From Dromiciops gliroides (Eukaryota; Chordata; Mammalia; Microbiotheria; Microbiotheriidae): a stretch of DNA of 64,000 nucleotides. The notes under the pieces are model-generated. The model had not been told where the DNA came from and did not search any database. It saw only the letters and a list, made by a program, of their open reading frames with translations. Positions 1 through 10,054 of this stretch are shown here, in pieces. Location of the stretch: assembly GCF_019393635.1 (NCBI RefSeq), contig NC_057861.1, positions 168,479,577 through 168,543,576 on the forward strand. The letters run 5' to 3'. Each line of letters begins with the position of its first letter. Positions within the stretch are counted from its first letter, which is position 1. Both the position numbers and the translations under genes were made by a program.

Positions 1-204
1 CCTTGATGTTGGAAAAGACTGAAAGCAAAAGGAGAAGGGGGCAGCAAAAGAAAAAGGGACTGGCAAAACATGAGATGGATGGATAGTGTCATGGAAGCAA
101 AGAACATGAGTTTAGACAGACTTCAGGAGATAGTGGAGGTCCTGGTGTGCTAGAGTCCATAGGGTCACAGAGAGTCAGACACAACTGAACAAATGAAGAA
201 CAAC
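1..204 (+). mobile_element. BovB/RTE-like LINE 3' end (or SINE derived from it)
   Basis: The segment contains GGGTCACAGAGAGTCAGACA followed by CAACTGAACAAATGAAGAACAACA. It resembles the well-known BovB/RTE 3' end with its 'gtcagacacgactgagcgactgaacaacaac' type tail. The upstream part (gagatggatggatagtgtcatggaagcaa) also fits that family. It is cut by the window edge. Assignment is from memory of the family, not from a search. Confidence 0.6.
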
Positions 205-1178
205 ATTCTAGTGACATTGATCTGCAGTTTTCTTTCTCTGTTTTGACTCTCCCTCTTTTAGGTATCAAGACCACATTTGTGTCATAGAAGGAATTAAGTA
301 GGACCCTCTCTTTTCCTATTTTTTCAAACAATTTATATAATATTTATATTAATCGTTCTTTAAATGTTTGTAGAGTTTTCTTGTAAATCCATCTGAACCT
401 GGGATTTTACTTGGGAAATTCATTTATGACTCATTTCACTTCTTTTTCTAAGATAAGATTATTTAAATATTCTCTTTCCTATTATGATAATCTGGGAAGT
501 TTTAATTTTTATAAATATTGTTTTATTGGTATACAGTTGTGTGAAATGGTTCCTGATAATTTCTTTTTTTCTGCTTCATTGGTTGTGAATTCATGTTTTT
601 CATTTTTCTATGCTGGTAATTCACTTTTCTTTTCTTAAAGTTAGCTAATGGCTTATCTATTTTACACCTTCTACTTTTATTTATTAATTCAATGGAGTTT
701 TTTCCTTTCAATTTTCTTAATCCCTTTGGTTTTCAGGATTCTTATTTTGGTGTTTATTTTGGGTCTTTTAATTTGTTGGTAAGAAAACCAAGAACTGGAA
801 AACTAAAAACTAGAAAGTTTTTTTTTAAGTTGCATGTTCAGTTCATTGATTTGATTTCTCTTTTTTATTAATGAAAGTTTTTAGAGATATAAATGTTCTC
901 CTAAGTACTGCCTTGGCTACATCCCAATAATTTTAGTATGTTGTCTCATCATTGTCGTTATCTTTAATGAAATAATTGATTCTATGATTTATCCTTTGAC
1001 CCATATATTCTTTAGGAATAAGTTATTTAGTCTCCAATTATTTTTTTATCTTTGCCTCAAAGGCACTTTGTTGAATATAATTGCATTATATTATGGTTCA
1101 TAAAAATACATTTAATATTTCTGATTTTCTGTCTTTGTCAAATCTTTAAGTAATATGTCCAGGCATACCTTTTTTTTT
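205..1178 (-). mobile_element. L1 ORF2 fragment, antisense
   Basis: The + strand reads as reversed L1 ORF2. The same order of phrases (attttcttgtaaatccatct, then cttctttttctaagat, then tggctacatcccaataattt) recurs in the longer L1 at 14.2-14.7 kb of this window. The sequence is full of stops and indels, so it is dead. Confidence 0.75.
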
Positions 1179-2078
1179 TTTTAAACTTCTGCCTTTCACA
1201 AGACTGACTCCCAGGGACTCTTGCAATCTCTTCCTTAGCCTTCTTTGTACTATTTGGCTCACTCAGTCAGTGTATGTGAATTCAGGCAAAACATTTAACC
1301 TTTCCCTGTTTTATGTTCTTGTCCCTAAAAAGGGGTTAATAACTCTCATCCATCGATTTAGGTTATTTAACTAGCTAGTCTTCTTTTCCCAATATGACAT
1401 AAATTTCTTAAACTCAGAAGAATCTATCTGGAATCTTAAGGATATTACAAAAATGTATAAAATAGCTTTACTTAGTATAGCCATTCCCTGTAAGGGATAA
1501 AGCAAAGGAAGGTGGTGTAGTTAGAGGGTTAAATTACTAAAAAGAATTTCATACACTAAAGATAGTGCTAGTTTTTCCTGGGGAGAGTAAGGGTGTGGTG
1601 GGAGGAGTAGAGGGCACTATTTCTTGTGGAACTGCTTTGCCACTTGGGAAACATTTAAAGAGAAAAGAAAATGGGTTTTATTTCTGGAAACCATGCCCTA
1701 TGTATTATTCATTCCCAGAAATAGGCTACTTTCTGTGTCTTTAGTGCATCTTTCCTTGGCAGGATGTCAAGCTTTGTGGGAGGCAGGGATCTGTGATGGT
1801 AATGTTATTTTTGAAGTGTTATTAAAAAATAATTTTAATTGACATTACCCATTTGCCCTGGTAGAGTGAAATTTCAACAAGAGTATGAGGATATTAGGAT
1901 AACGAATAATTATTAAAGATGGCTTATAATTATGGTAGAATCACATAATCTCAAAGACAGTGGGGACCTCAGAGGATGTACAATCTAATTTATAGCAATA
2001 TCAGAATTCCTCTTTATGATATACGTAATGAGTGATTATCTACCTATCATTTGAAGACATCTATTGAAGAGTAACAGT
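1179..2078. other. Intron sequence, no gene or clear repeat seen
   Basis: AT-rich BMP6 intron. I see no exon, RNA gene or recognisable mobile element in it. The longest open frame (about 70 codons near 1.6-1.8 kb) has no recognisable motif. Confidence 0.5.
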
Positions 2079-2137
2079 GTGAGAGTGAAAAGATACTGCA
2101 GTATAGGCATGGGAAGCCACTGTGGGAAGGAATAGAG
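2079..2137 (+). repeat. Left arm of a perfect 59-bp inverted repeat
   Basis: Runs from GTGAGAGTGAAAAGATACTG to GGAAGGAATAGAG and is the exact reverse complement of 2915-2973. Both arms lie at the inner edge of an L2 fragment, and the two L2 halves face opposite ways. Confidence 0.95.
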
Positions 2138-2310
2138 GAGAAAGATGCAATCTTATGTTGGAGCATAGTAAGTAGATCAGCTTGGCTAGAAGATAGAAGG
2201 CATAAGGGAGAGTAATGTGAAATAAGTCTGCAAAGACAGGTGAGAATCAGATTGTAAAGGGTTTTAAATACCAGACGAAGGTGTTTCTATTTTATCCTAG
2301 GATAGATATT
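2138..2310 (-). mobile_element. L2 LINE fragment (antisense half)
   Basis: Read on the - strand it matches L2 sequence upstream of the 3' end (cctaggataaaatagaaac, then atttaaaaccctttacaatct). The same region is seen in the antisense L2 near 38.1 kb. It joins the left arm of the inverted repeat. Confidence 0.6.
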
Positions 2311-2751
2311 CTCACATTCAAGGACTAAATAAATGCTTATTTCCACTGGGTCACCAAGGTTAAAAAAATAAAGCTAAAAGAAAGAGAAAGAGAATCAATT
2401 ATCAGCAATTGCTTTAGTCCATTCCTTTCCCCCCATTCTTTACCCAGGATCTTTGTGCAAAATCTAGTTTGTTTTCACAGAAAACAAACCTATACTGATT
2501 CTTCTATATTTGAAGGTGATTTCCCTATCATTGAAGGATAAAATTATCATTAAGGCAAGTCACAAAATCATTAGCTATTCTGTTTTTGGCAGAGAAGGTT
2601 ATAGCAGATGTGTGGACAACTGAAGTCCCTCATCAACACTACATGTTGTCTGGGCCTGGTTTATGATCTATTTCCTCCAATACTTACCGATTCTCTCTTA
2701 CTGTATGATATTCATCATACTCTGATGGCAGTACAACTTCTATTTGTTCTC
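2311..2751. other. Intron spacer between the inverted-repeat arms
   Basis: About 440 bp without a recognised repeat. It would form most of the loop between the inverted-repeat arms. No exon signature seen. Confidence 0.5.
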
Positions 2752-2914
2752 TATTTTTTTTTTTGGATTTTTTTTTTTTTTGGTGAGGCAACTGGGGTTA
2801 AGTGACTTGTCCAGGGTCACACAGCTAGTCAGTGTCAATTTTCTGAGGCCGGATTTGAACTCAGGTACTCCTGAATCCAGGGCCGGTGCTCTATCCACTT
2901 CGCCACCTAGCTGC
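2752..2914 (-). mobile_element. Marsupial tRNA-like SINE (WSINE1-type), antisense
   Basis: T-rich tail, then the antisense SINE body ending in CCACCTAGCTGC. Flanked by CTCTATT at 2748-2754 and 2915-2921, a likely 7-bp target-site duplication. It sits exactly at the edge of the right inverted-repeat arm. Confidence 0.9.
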
Positions 2915-2973
2915 CTCTATTCCTTCCCACAGTGGCTTCCCATGCCTATACTGCAGTATCTTTTCACTCTCAC
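2915..2973 (-). repeat. Right arm of the 59-bp inverted repeat
   Basis: Exact reverse complement of 2079-2137. It continues directly into sense-oriented L2 3' sequence at 2974. Confidence 0.95.
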
Positions 2974-3476
2974 CTCCCAGAATCCCTTGCTTTCTTCAAG
3001 GCTCAGCTCAAGTGCCAATTTTAACCCAAGGCCTTTCCTGATTCTCTCAGCTATTTATCTTCTCTCTCTAAAATTATTTCATATATAGTTAGTATTTACT
3101 TATTTATGTAAATTGTAAGCTCCTTAATGTGACAGTTTATTTTCATTAGATCTATGTATCCCCAGTACCTTGCACATTTGTTATTGTTCAGTCCTTTCAG
3201 TCATGTCTGACTCTTGATGATCCTGTTTGGGGCTTTCTTGGCAAAGATACTGGAGTGGATTGCCATTTCTTTCTCCAGCTATTTTTACAGATGAGGAACT
3301 GAGGCAAACCAGGCTAAGTAATTTGCCGAGGGTCAAACAAGTAATAAGTGTCTGAGGCCAGATTTGAATTCAGGAATACTAGTCTTCCTGACTTCAGGCC
3401 TGGCATTCTATCCAGTGCACCACCTAGCCAACCATCCTTGCACATAGTAGGTACTTAATAGATATTTATTGAATTG
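2974..3476 (+). mobile_element. L2 LINE 3' end, split by a SINE
   Basis: Sense L2 3' sequence (CTTCAAGGCTCAGCTCAAGT, later CCCAGTACCTTGCACAT). It is interrupted at 3178-3435 by a SINE and resumes at 3446 with AGTAGGTACTTAATAGATATTT. The 10-bp sequence CCTTGCACAT flanks the insertion at 3168-3177 and 3436-3445. Confidence 0.8.
3178..3435 (-). mobile_element. SINE with RTE/BovB-like tail, antisense
   Basis: Antisense copy of the longer marsupial SINE: tail (GTCATGTCTGACTCTTGATG) at the left, middle with TACTGGAGTGGATTGCCATT, and tRNA-like head (CACCACCTAGCC) at the right. Perfect 10-bp target-site duplication within the host L2. Confidence 0.85.
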
Positions 3477-3557
3477 AATCAACAAAGATAAATTATGTTT
3501 TGGATCTGATTCTCCCCAACAAGGAATAGCATGCTGATAGAGTGGAAATGGTAGGAC

Positions 3558-3838
3558 ATGACCACTTTATCTTGGAATTTGGGGAAGAGGAGAGGAAATC
3601 TTGGAATAATTTCACATACAGCCTATGTTTGGGGAAAGCAGATTTCAAAAGGTCCAGAAAAAGGACAGGTAAGATTCTATGACCTAAAATTCCATAAGAG
3701 ATATAAACCCAGAAGATATGAGAAGCTCTCAGGAATGAAATTCTAAAGACATAAAGAGAAAGAATTCTGGTGAGATGAAGCTTGAGGAGTTGTCTAAAGA
3801 GAGAGAGATGTGACTACACAGAGAAGTCATCAAATAAC
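3558..3838. other. Intron sequence, nothing recognised
   Basis: Short unassigned stretch between repeats. The open frame at 3558-3746 has no recognisable motif. Confidence 0.4.
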
Positions 3839-3978
3839 TTTTTTTTTTTTTGCGAGGCAATGAGGGTTAAGTGACTTGCCCAGGGTCATACAGCTAGTAA
3901 CTGTCTGAGACCAAATTTGAACTCAGGTCCTCCTGAATCCAGGGCCAGTGCTTTATCCACTGTGCCACCTAGCTGCTC
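3839..3978 (-). mobile_element. Marsupial tRNA-like SINE, antisense
   Basis: T-run then antisense body ending CCACCTAGCTGCT. TCAAATAACTTT before and TCAAATAGCTTT after look like a target-site duplication with one mismatch. Confidence 0.9.
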
Positions 3979-4133
3979 TCAAATAGCTTTTAAAAGACCT
4001 TTATAGGTGGGGTCAAGGGAACAGATAATGAATAAAAACATGGAAAAATCCTGTAAGAATGGAAAGGAGCACAAAAGCTCAAAATGCACTATGGCTTTAA
4101 AAACTAATAAAAACAAAAAGGAGAGGGCAGCTA

Positions 4134-4283
4134 GGTGGTGCAGTGGATAGATCACTGGCCCTGGAGTCAGGAGGACCTGAGTTCAAATCCGGCCTCAGAC
4201 ACTTAACACTTACTAGCTGTGTGACCCTGGGCAAGTCATTTAACCCCAATTGCCTCACTTAAAAAAAAAAAAAGAAAGAAAGA
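4134..4283 (+). mobile_element. Marsupial tRNA-like SINE, sense
   Basis: Starts GGGCAGCTAGGTGGTGCAGT and ends in an A-run with GAAA repeats. The internal GTTCAAATCC matches a tRNA-type B-box. Confidence 0.92.
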
Positions 4284-4452
4284 TAATAGAATAAAAATGC
4301 TATTCACTCACAGAAAGAAAACTGATGAACTGAGTGCAGATTGTTAAATATTTTTCACTTTATGTTTCTTGCTTTTTATTTTATTTCATTTGTAACATGT
4401 CTAATATGGAGGGATCATAGAGAATGACAAATATTTTCATTCTAAAAAAAGA

Positions 4453-4608
4453 AGGGGGGCAGCTAGGTGGCACAGTGGGTAAAGCACCGGCCCTGGATTC
4501 AGGAGGACCTGAGTTCAAATTCGGCCTCAGACACTTGACACTTACTAGCAGTGTGACCCTGGGCAAGTCACTTAACCCCCATTGCCTGGCAAAAAAAAAA
4601 AAAAAAAA
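4453..4608 (+). mobile_element. Marsupial tRNA-like SINE, sense
   Basis: Starts GGGGGCAGCTAGGTGGCACA and ends in an 18-bp A-run. Second sense copy only about 170 bp after the previous one. Confidence 0.92.
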
Positions 4609-4823
4609 GAAGGGAGTAGAGTCTTCAAACAATAGTCAAGTGAACATAATTTCAATTCTTGGTGCAAATTTGGAATGTGCTTTGAAGAGATGAGTAGTGC
4701 AAATCTTGAAAAGGAAATAATGAAAAAAAAGAATGATCATGTCTTCATCAAGAACAGATCATAACACACTAAACTACTTTCTTTTCATTTCTTTTTTTTT
4801 TTGTTTGAGAATTCAAAATTGTT

Positions 4824-5072
4824 GTGATCAGGGACTGTTTCATTCATTGTATCTCTATCTCTAGAAGCTAGTATATTACCTCACACATACCTTTTAAAGG
4901 ACTAGCCAGGTGTAATTACAATCTAGTTAACCTGAAGTAGGCTAATCAGCAGTCAACCACTCTCACTTAATTCAATCAGTTTAGATTAATCTCCAGCTGG
5001 GCCTTTGAGTACCTGCTAAATCCCATTATTTTATCACAGTATGTGCTTAATAAACACTCATTAACTGATTGA
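4824..5072 (+). mobile_element. L2 3' end, apparently split
   Basis: GATCAGGGACTGTTTCATTC with TATCTCTATCTCTAGAAGCT looks like the L2 3' region. ATGTGCTTAATAAACACTCA at 5040 looks like its last bases. About 150 bp between them is unassigned. Confidence 0.4.
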
Positions 5073-5084
5073 AACGGTCACCAA

Positions 5085-6103
5085 GAAAGGCCTCATTTCT
5101 CAATTATATACAGAACTGGGTCAAATTTATAAAAATACAAGTCATTCCCCAATTGATAAATGGTCAAAGGATATGAACAGGAAGTTTTCAAAGAAATCAA
5201 AGCTATCTATAATCATGAAAAATGCTCTAGATCACTATTGATCAGAGAAATGCAAATTAAAAACAATTCTGAGGTATCATGTCACACCTATCAGAGTGGC
5301 AAATATAACAAAAACAGATAATATTGGATGTTGATGGGGATGTGAGAAAGCTAGGATGCTAATTCACTGTTGGTGGAGTTGTGAAAAGATCCAATGATTC
5401 TGGAAAGCAATTTGGATTTATGCCCAAAGGTCTGTAGAATTGTGCCCTCCTTTTGATCCAGCAATACTACTGCTAGATTTATATACCAAAGACATCCCCC
5501 AAAAGATAAAAAGACATATTTGTACAAAAATATTTCTAGCAGCTCTTTTTGTGGTGGCTAAGAATTGGAAATCAAAGGAATGCCCATCAATTGGGGAATG
5601 GCTAAACAAGCTCTGGTATATGATGGTGATGGAATATTATTGTGCTATAAGAAATGACAAGCAGCATGATTTCAGAAAGGCCTGGAAAGACTTTTATTAA
5701 CTGATGTATAGTGAAGTGAGCAGAACCAAGAGAACATTGTGCACAGTGATAGCAATATTGTTTGATGAAGAACTGTGAATGACTTGACTGTTCTCAACAA
5801 TACAATGATCCAAGATAATCCTAAAGGACTAATGATGAAGCATACTATCCACCTCCAAAGAAAGAAGTGATATTGATAGAACACAGACTGAAGCATGACA
5901 TTTTTCACTTTCTTTCATTTTTTCCTTTTATTCAAATTTTTTGTACAAAATGACTAATATGGTAATGTTTTACATAATCATATATGTATAACCCACATCT
6001 GATTGCTTGTTGCTTCAGGGAGGGTGAAGGGAGGGAAAAAGGGAGGGACAAAAATTGGAACCAAAAACTATAAATAAAAATATTTATTACTTTTAAAAAG
6101 GTC
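5085..6103 (+). mobile_element. L1 LINE 3' end, sense
   Basis: End of ORF2 and 3' UTR of a marsupial L1 (CAAGTCATTCCCCAATTGAT, later TGGAATATTATTGTGCTATA), ending at AATAAAAATATTTATTAC. The same text is found reversed in the antisense L1 at 11.3-12.1 kb. Stops and indels show it is dead. Confidence 0.85.
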
Positions 6104-6104
6104 A

Positions 6105-6806
6105 CTAAGGCTGGTAGAACAGGGGAATGCTGTAGATAGAATTTACCTAGATTTTAGCAAAGCAATTGATTTAGTCTCTTACCCTCCTCTTATGGAAAAG
6201 ATGGAGAAATGTGAGCTAGATGATAATATATAGATAGAAGGATTTGGAACTAGTCAGATGGCCAGAACCTAAAATTAGTCATGAATCAATTAATGTAAAT
6301 GTATAAGAAGGGCTACAGAGAGGAGTGTCTCAGTAATATGTGTTTTTCTTTATGTTATTTAATATTCCATGCCTTAAATAAAAGCATAAATAATGTGCTT
6401 TTCAAATTTACAGAACTGGACAGAATAAAAAATATACTGGGGGAGAGAGTTGGCATCCAGAAAGATCTTGTCAGGCTAGAACATTGGGCTAGCTGAATAG
6501 ATAAAATTTAATAGGGATAAATGTTAAGTCTTACATGTGAGGTACACAAATATTGACATCACAAGTAGAAAACAGGGGAGGTATAACTAAATAAAAGTTC
6601 ATCTGAAGAAAATCAAGAGGATTTCAAATTCCACATGAATCAATAACATGATATGGAAGCAAGGGGCAGCTAGATGGCGCAGTGGATAGAGCACCGGCCC
6701 TGGAGTCAGGAGTACCTGAGTTCAAATCTGGCCTCAGACACTTAACACTTACTAGCTGTGTGACCCTGGGCAAATCACTTTACCCCAAGTGCCTCACCAA
6801 AAAAAC

Positions 6807-6837
<31 letters not shown>

Positions 6838-7386
6838 ATGATATGGAAGCCAAGAAAAGTTTAAGGATTAAGGAAATCCCAATCCCACTGTTCTCTGCCC
6901 TGCTTAGACAACATTGGTAGTACTTTGGTAATTCTGGGACCCAAATTTAAAGAAAGACATTGATAATCTGGAGAATATCCAGAGGATGCCATAAAAGGCT
7001 CAGTTGAAGGAACTAGGAATATTTAGCCCAAAGAAGAGAATATTGAGGGGGGATATGATAGAGGTCTTCAATTATTTGAAAGCTGTCTGTGCAAAGGGAT
7101 TTGACTTGTTATGTTTGGACTCAGAAAGCAGAACTAGGAACAATGGAAGGAATTGGCAAAGATGCAAATTTAGGTTGGATGTAATTGAAAATTTAACAAT
7201 CAGAGCTATCCTAAAATAGAACAGGTTGCCTCAGGAGGTCATGAGTTTCCCCTTACTTGAGGTCTTTTAACAAAGGCTGGATGATCATTTGTTGGGTATG
7301 CTGAAAGGGGAATTATTTTTTAGGAATGGGTTGGGTCAGATGGTCTCTGTGGCTCCTTTCAACAATGATATTATGTGATTCTATGA
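6105..7386 (+). mobile_element. CR1/L3-like LINE relic with reverse-transcriptase remnants
   Basis: The left part reads in pieces like the C-terminal half of a CR1-type reverse transcriptase: a degraded DFSKAID..VS motif near 6.15 kb, and 'RLEHWAS' with TTTAATAGGGATAAATGTTA near 6.47-6.53 kb. The right part matches the CR1/L3 3' region (AGGTTGCCTCAGGAGGTCAT, GGATGATCATTTGTT) and ends TGATTCTATGAA, like CR1 3' ends. A SINE splits it at 6661-6836. Known from family memory. Confidence 0.72.
6661..6836 (+). mobile_element. Marsupial tRNA-like SINE, sense, with 14-bp target-site duplication
   Basis: Starts GGGGCAGCTAGATGGCGCAG and ends in an A-rich (AAAAC)n tail. CATGATATGGAAGC at 6647-6660 and 6837-6850 is a perfect 14-bp duplication. 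Confidence 0.95.
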
Positions 7387-7462
7387 ACCCCCTAGGTTGC
7401 CTCAAACATCTCTCCTCTCCTATAATCAAAGACTAGATGATTACTTCTTGAATATGTTATAG

Positions 7463-7630
7463 TGGTGTGAGAATTGGAATTGCACCCCTACTGGAGAGAT
7501 ACTGTAGGGAAGCTCTGCCATGAGGAGAAAGCATGTGATTTAGAGACCATGTGACTTTAGCATCCAGAAATTACATCTACAGAACCACCTGTGGGACTTG
7601 TCAATCAGAGCTACCAGCCAATTGGCTTGG

Positions 7631-7701
<71 letters not shown>

Positions 7702-7969
7702 GCCCTGTTTCTGGTTGGAGAGGAGGTTTCTGGAAGGAGGAAGGGGCAAGCAAGCTCTTTTTTGTCCAGGCCCTCGTTCTGAGTGGAGCTGAGATGCTGG
7801 CTCCCTGAGATAGATAGATGAAGGAATCTTGGCCTCTTTCTCTCTTCTCACCAAATTCTTATGCTCCTTAATAAATACTTAAAAGTCTAAACTCTTGCTA
7901 ATGCTTATAATTTATGGCAACCACTCAATAGATTTTTACAGTTTAGCTAGAATTTTAGCCACTGTACAG
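7463..7969 (+). mobile_element. Solo LTR-like element containing a (TG)n tract
   Basis: Shares start (TGTGAGAATTGGAATTG), middle (ACTGTAGGGAAGCTCTGCCA) and end (AGCTAGAATTTTAGCC) with the LTR at 55092-55460, and has a poly(A) signal AATAAA near 7871. ATAG occurs at 7459-7462 and 7970-7973. No retroviral gene is present here. Confidence 0.7.
7632..7699 (+). repeat. (TG)n microsatellite
   Basis: About 33 uninterrupted TG units inside the LTR-like element. They create spurious open frames on both strands. Confidence 0.98.
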
Positions 7970-8176
7970 ATAGCAACTCTGCAGTGGAAATTCTTATTCA
8001 GGTACAGGTTGGACTAGATGGTCTTTGAGATCCCTTTCAACTCAGCCTTCTTCCACATGATAGCCCTTCAAATACTTGGAGAGGTATCATGTCCTGTTTC
8101 TCTTCCACGCTAAATGTCCCCAGTTCCTTTCATAGATTTTCAAATACCATGTTCTTGAAGTCTTTTGCCATCTTTG

Positions 8177-8328
8177 TTTTTTGTTTTTTTTGGTTGGGCA
8201 ATGAGGGTTAAGTGACTTGCCCAAGGTCACACAGCTAGTAAGTATTAAGTGTCTGAGGCCAGATTTGAACTCAGGTCCTCCTGACTCCAGGACTGGTACT
8301 CTATTCACTGCACCACCTAGCTGCCCCA
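8177..8328 (-). mobile_element. Marsupial tRNA-like SINE, antisense
   Basis: T-rich start and CACCTAGCTGCCCC at the right end. CCATCTTTGTT at 8168-8178 and 8329-8339 is a perfect 11-bp target-site duplication. Confidence 0.93.
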
Positions 8329-8339
8329 CCATCTTTGTT

Positions 8340-8939
8340 AATTCCCTCTGGATAAATTGTCAATTGTCTGTATAGTGCCAAGAATTAAACAAGGTAGTAT
8401 GTAGTCCTAAACATAATTAACTGGATATCATCTGACTCAGGAAGAGTACAGTGGTACTATCATAAGGATATGAATATTAGGATATGATATAACTGCTTGA
8501 GATACGAACAAATAGACTAGCCATGACAAAGTGGTATTTAGAAATGAGCATAAATTTATATTATATAGCACTTTAGACAATACAAAATCAGGTGCATCTT
8601 ATTGGAAGCTTCAGTTTTCCAGTGTATAGAATGTTTGGTCCACTTGTCTTTGTAGAAGCGTAAATGGGGATCAGTGAGGAAAGGTTTAGAGACGTGCAAT
8701 AATTACCACCTCAATGAGTGTTTATTGGTGCAGAAAAATCCCTCAAACACCTAGGTAGTGGGAGCTTTGAAGCTAGAGGAAAAAGAGCTGTGCTTATTAA
8801 GTTATAATTAAAATGAAGCCTTTAGCCCAGCTGGGTAAGTAGTCTGTTCTCACCAGGTTCATAGAAATACTTCTTTGAAGCAGAGTAAGTAAAGCTAGAT
8901 TGGGAAGTGAACTGATAGGTGACATTTATAGAGAGAGTC
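8340..8939. other. Intron sequence, nothing recognised
   Basis: About 600 bp of AT-rich BMP6 intron with no exon or clear repeat. Confidence 0.45.
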
Positions 8940-9135
8940 ACATGTATTATCTAATTTGAACCTCACATTAACCCTGAGATAGGTAGTATGGTCAATATTA
9001 TCCCCATTTTAGAGGTGGGTAAAGAGGTGCAGAGAGGTTAAAGGAAACACATGGTCTCACAAGTAATGTTAGAAGTAAAACCCAGGACTTCCTAATGCCA
9101 AGTTCACCAGTCTTTCTTTATTATCACATTGCCTC
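8940..9135 (-). mobile_element. MIR-type SINE, antisense
   Basis: CCTCACATTAACCCTGAGAT, CCCCATTTTAGAGG and GAGAGGTTAAAGG follow the order of an antisense MIR core and flank. Confidence 0.65.
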
Positions 9136-9282
9136 AAGTTTCTCCGGTAGACTTCTCTGAGTTATGATTGATTGTTGCAGCTTTCTGTGGTCTTGCATCT
9201 ATCTCCCACCAGTTCCCCTCATAACAACCTTTGACCCATAGATCCCAAAAGGAAAAGGATATCATGCTAATTCTCTGTGGTC

Positions 9283-9324
9283 AAGTACAAGTACAAGTAC
9301 AAGTACAAGTACAAGTACAAGTAC
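9283..9324 (+). repeat. (AAGTAC)7 hexanucleotide repeat
   Basis: Seven perfect copies of AAGTAC in a row. Confidence 0.98.
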
Positions 9325-9394
9325 AGTCAATCCATACAAGACAGGTTACAATACATAGACGGTGTTTTTCTTTAGAAATGCAAAACTCAAAATG

Positions 9395-9590
9395 AGGAAT
9401 ATGGAGTCAGAAAACCGGGGTTCGATTTCTGAACCTACTGCTTGGTACTGACATGACATAGGGAAAGTCTCAACTTCCTTGGGCCTCAATTTTCTTATCT
9501 GTAAAATAAAGGAGTTAGAACAGATGGCCTCTAAGTCCCTTTTTAGGTATAAGTCCTGTGAATTCATGAACCTGTGTTTCATGACAAGTG
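9395..9590 (+). mobile_element. MIR-type SINE, sense
   Basis: ATATGGAGTCAGAAAACCGG, then CTCAATTTTCTTATCTGTAA and AACAGATGGCCTCTAAGTCC, in MIR order. Confidence 0.7.
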
Positions 9591-9599
9591 GAAAAATGG

Positions 9600-10054
9600 G
9601 AAGTTGTACCAAGGAAGCTAGTTTACCCTTAGGGAAATGAGCTGATGAGATTATGTATCACTATGGCTGTGTCAGAACAAGGGGAAAATACTTCTCAAAT
9701 TGTAGTCATGTCTAATCTGCAATAGTTCTATGCAACTTTGACTCAGCATAGGCAATGGAGCAGCAACTTCTAAAGATTTTCCTCAGTGCCCCCTGTACTA
9801 TCTATATTCAACTTCAGATATTAAGATGGATTCACCACCAACAAAGCCATTGGCTGAAATCTATTGCTCTGGTGTCAAGGATACCTTAAAGGAGGTTGCA
9901 CAATCATGATAAACTGAAGAGGATTCTTTACACACCACAATCGTGGGCAAAAGAAATGCTTTTAGAATTAAATGTTTTATAAGGAATATTATTTAAGAAA
10001 TGCATGATTCAATAAAAGGCACTTACTTGCTTCATTACCATACTTAAGTACAGT
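9600..10054. other. Intron sequence, nothing recognised
   Basis: No exon, RNA gene or confident repeat seen. Confidence 0.45.

Larger units (their letters stand above)
7387..8060 (+). mobile_element. Second CR1/L3-like 3' fragment, split by an LTR
   Basis: AGGTTGCCTCAAACATCTCT to GTTATAG at 7462 repeats the 3' part of the preceding element. It resumes at about 7970 with GGACTAGATGGTCTTTGAGA. The LTR-like sequence between is an insertion. Confidence 0.6.

Noticed and set aside
4381..4632. Many small proteins with a shared RxxLSDLPRVTxLVSVKCLRPDLNSG-type sequence
   Set aside because: They are translations of the tRNA-like SINE in its two orientations, not genes.
7540..7854. Thr-His and Cys-Val repeat frames near 7.6 kb
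   Set aside because: They are translations of the (TG)n tract in the LTR-like element.
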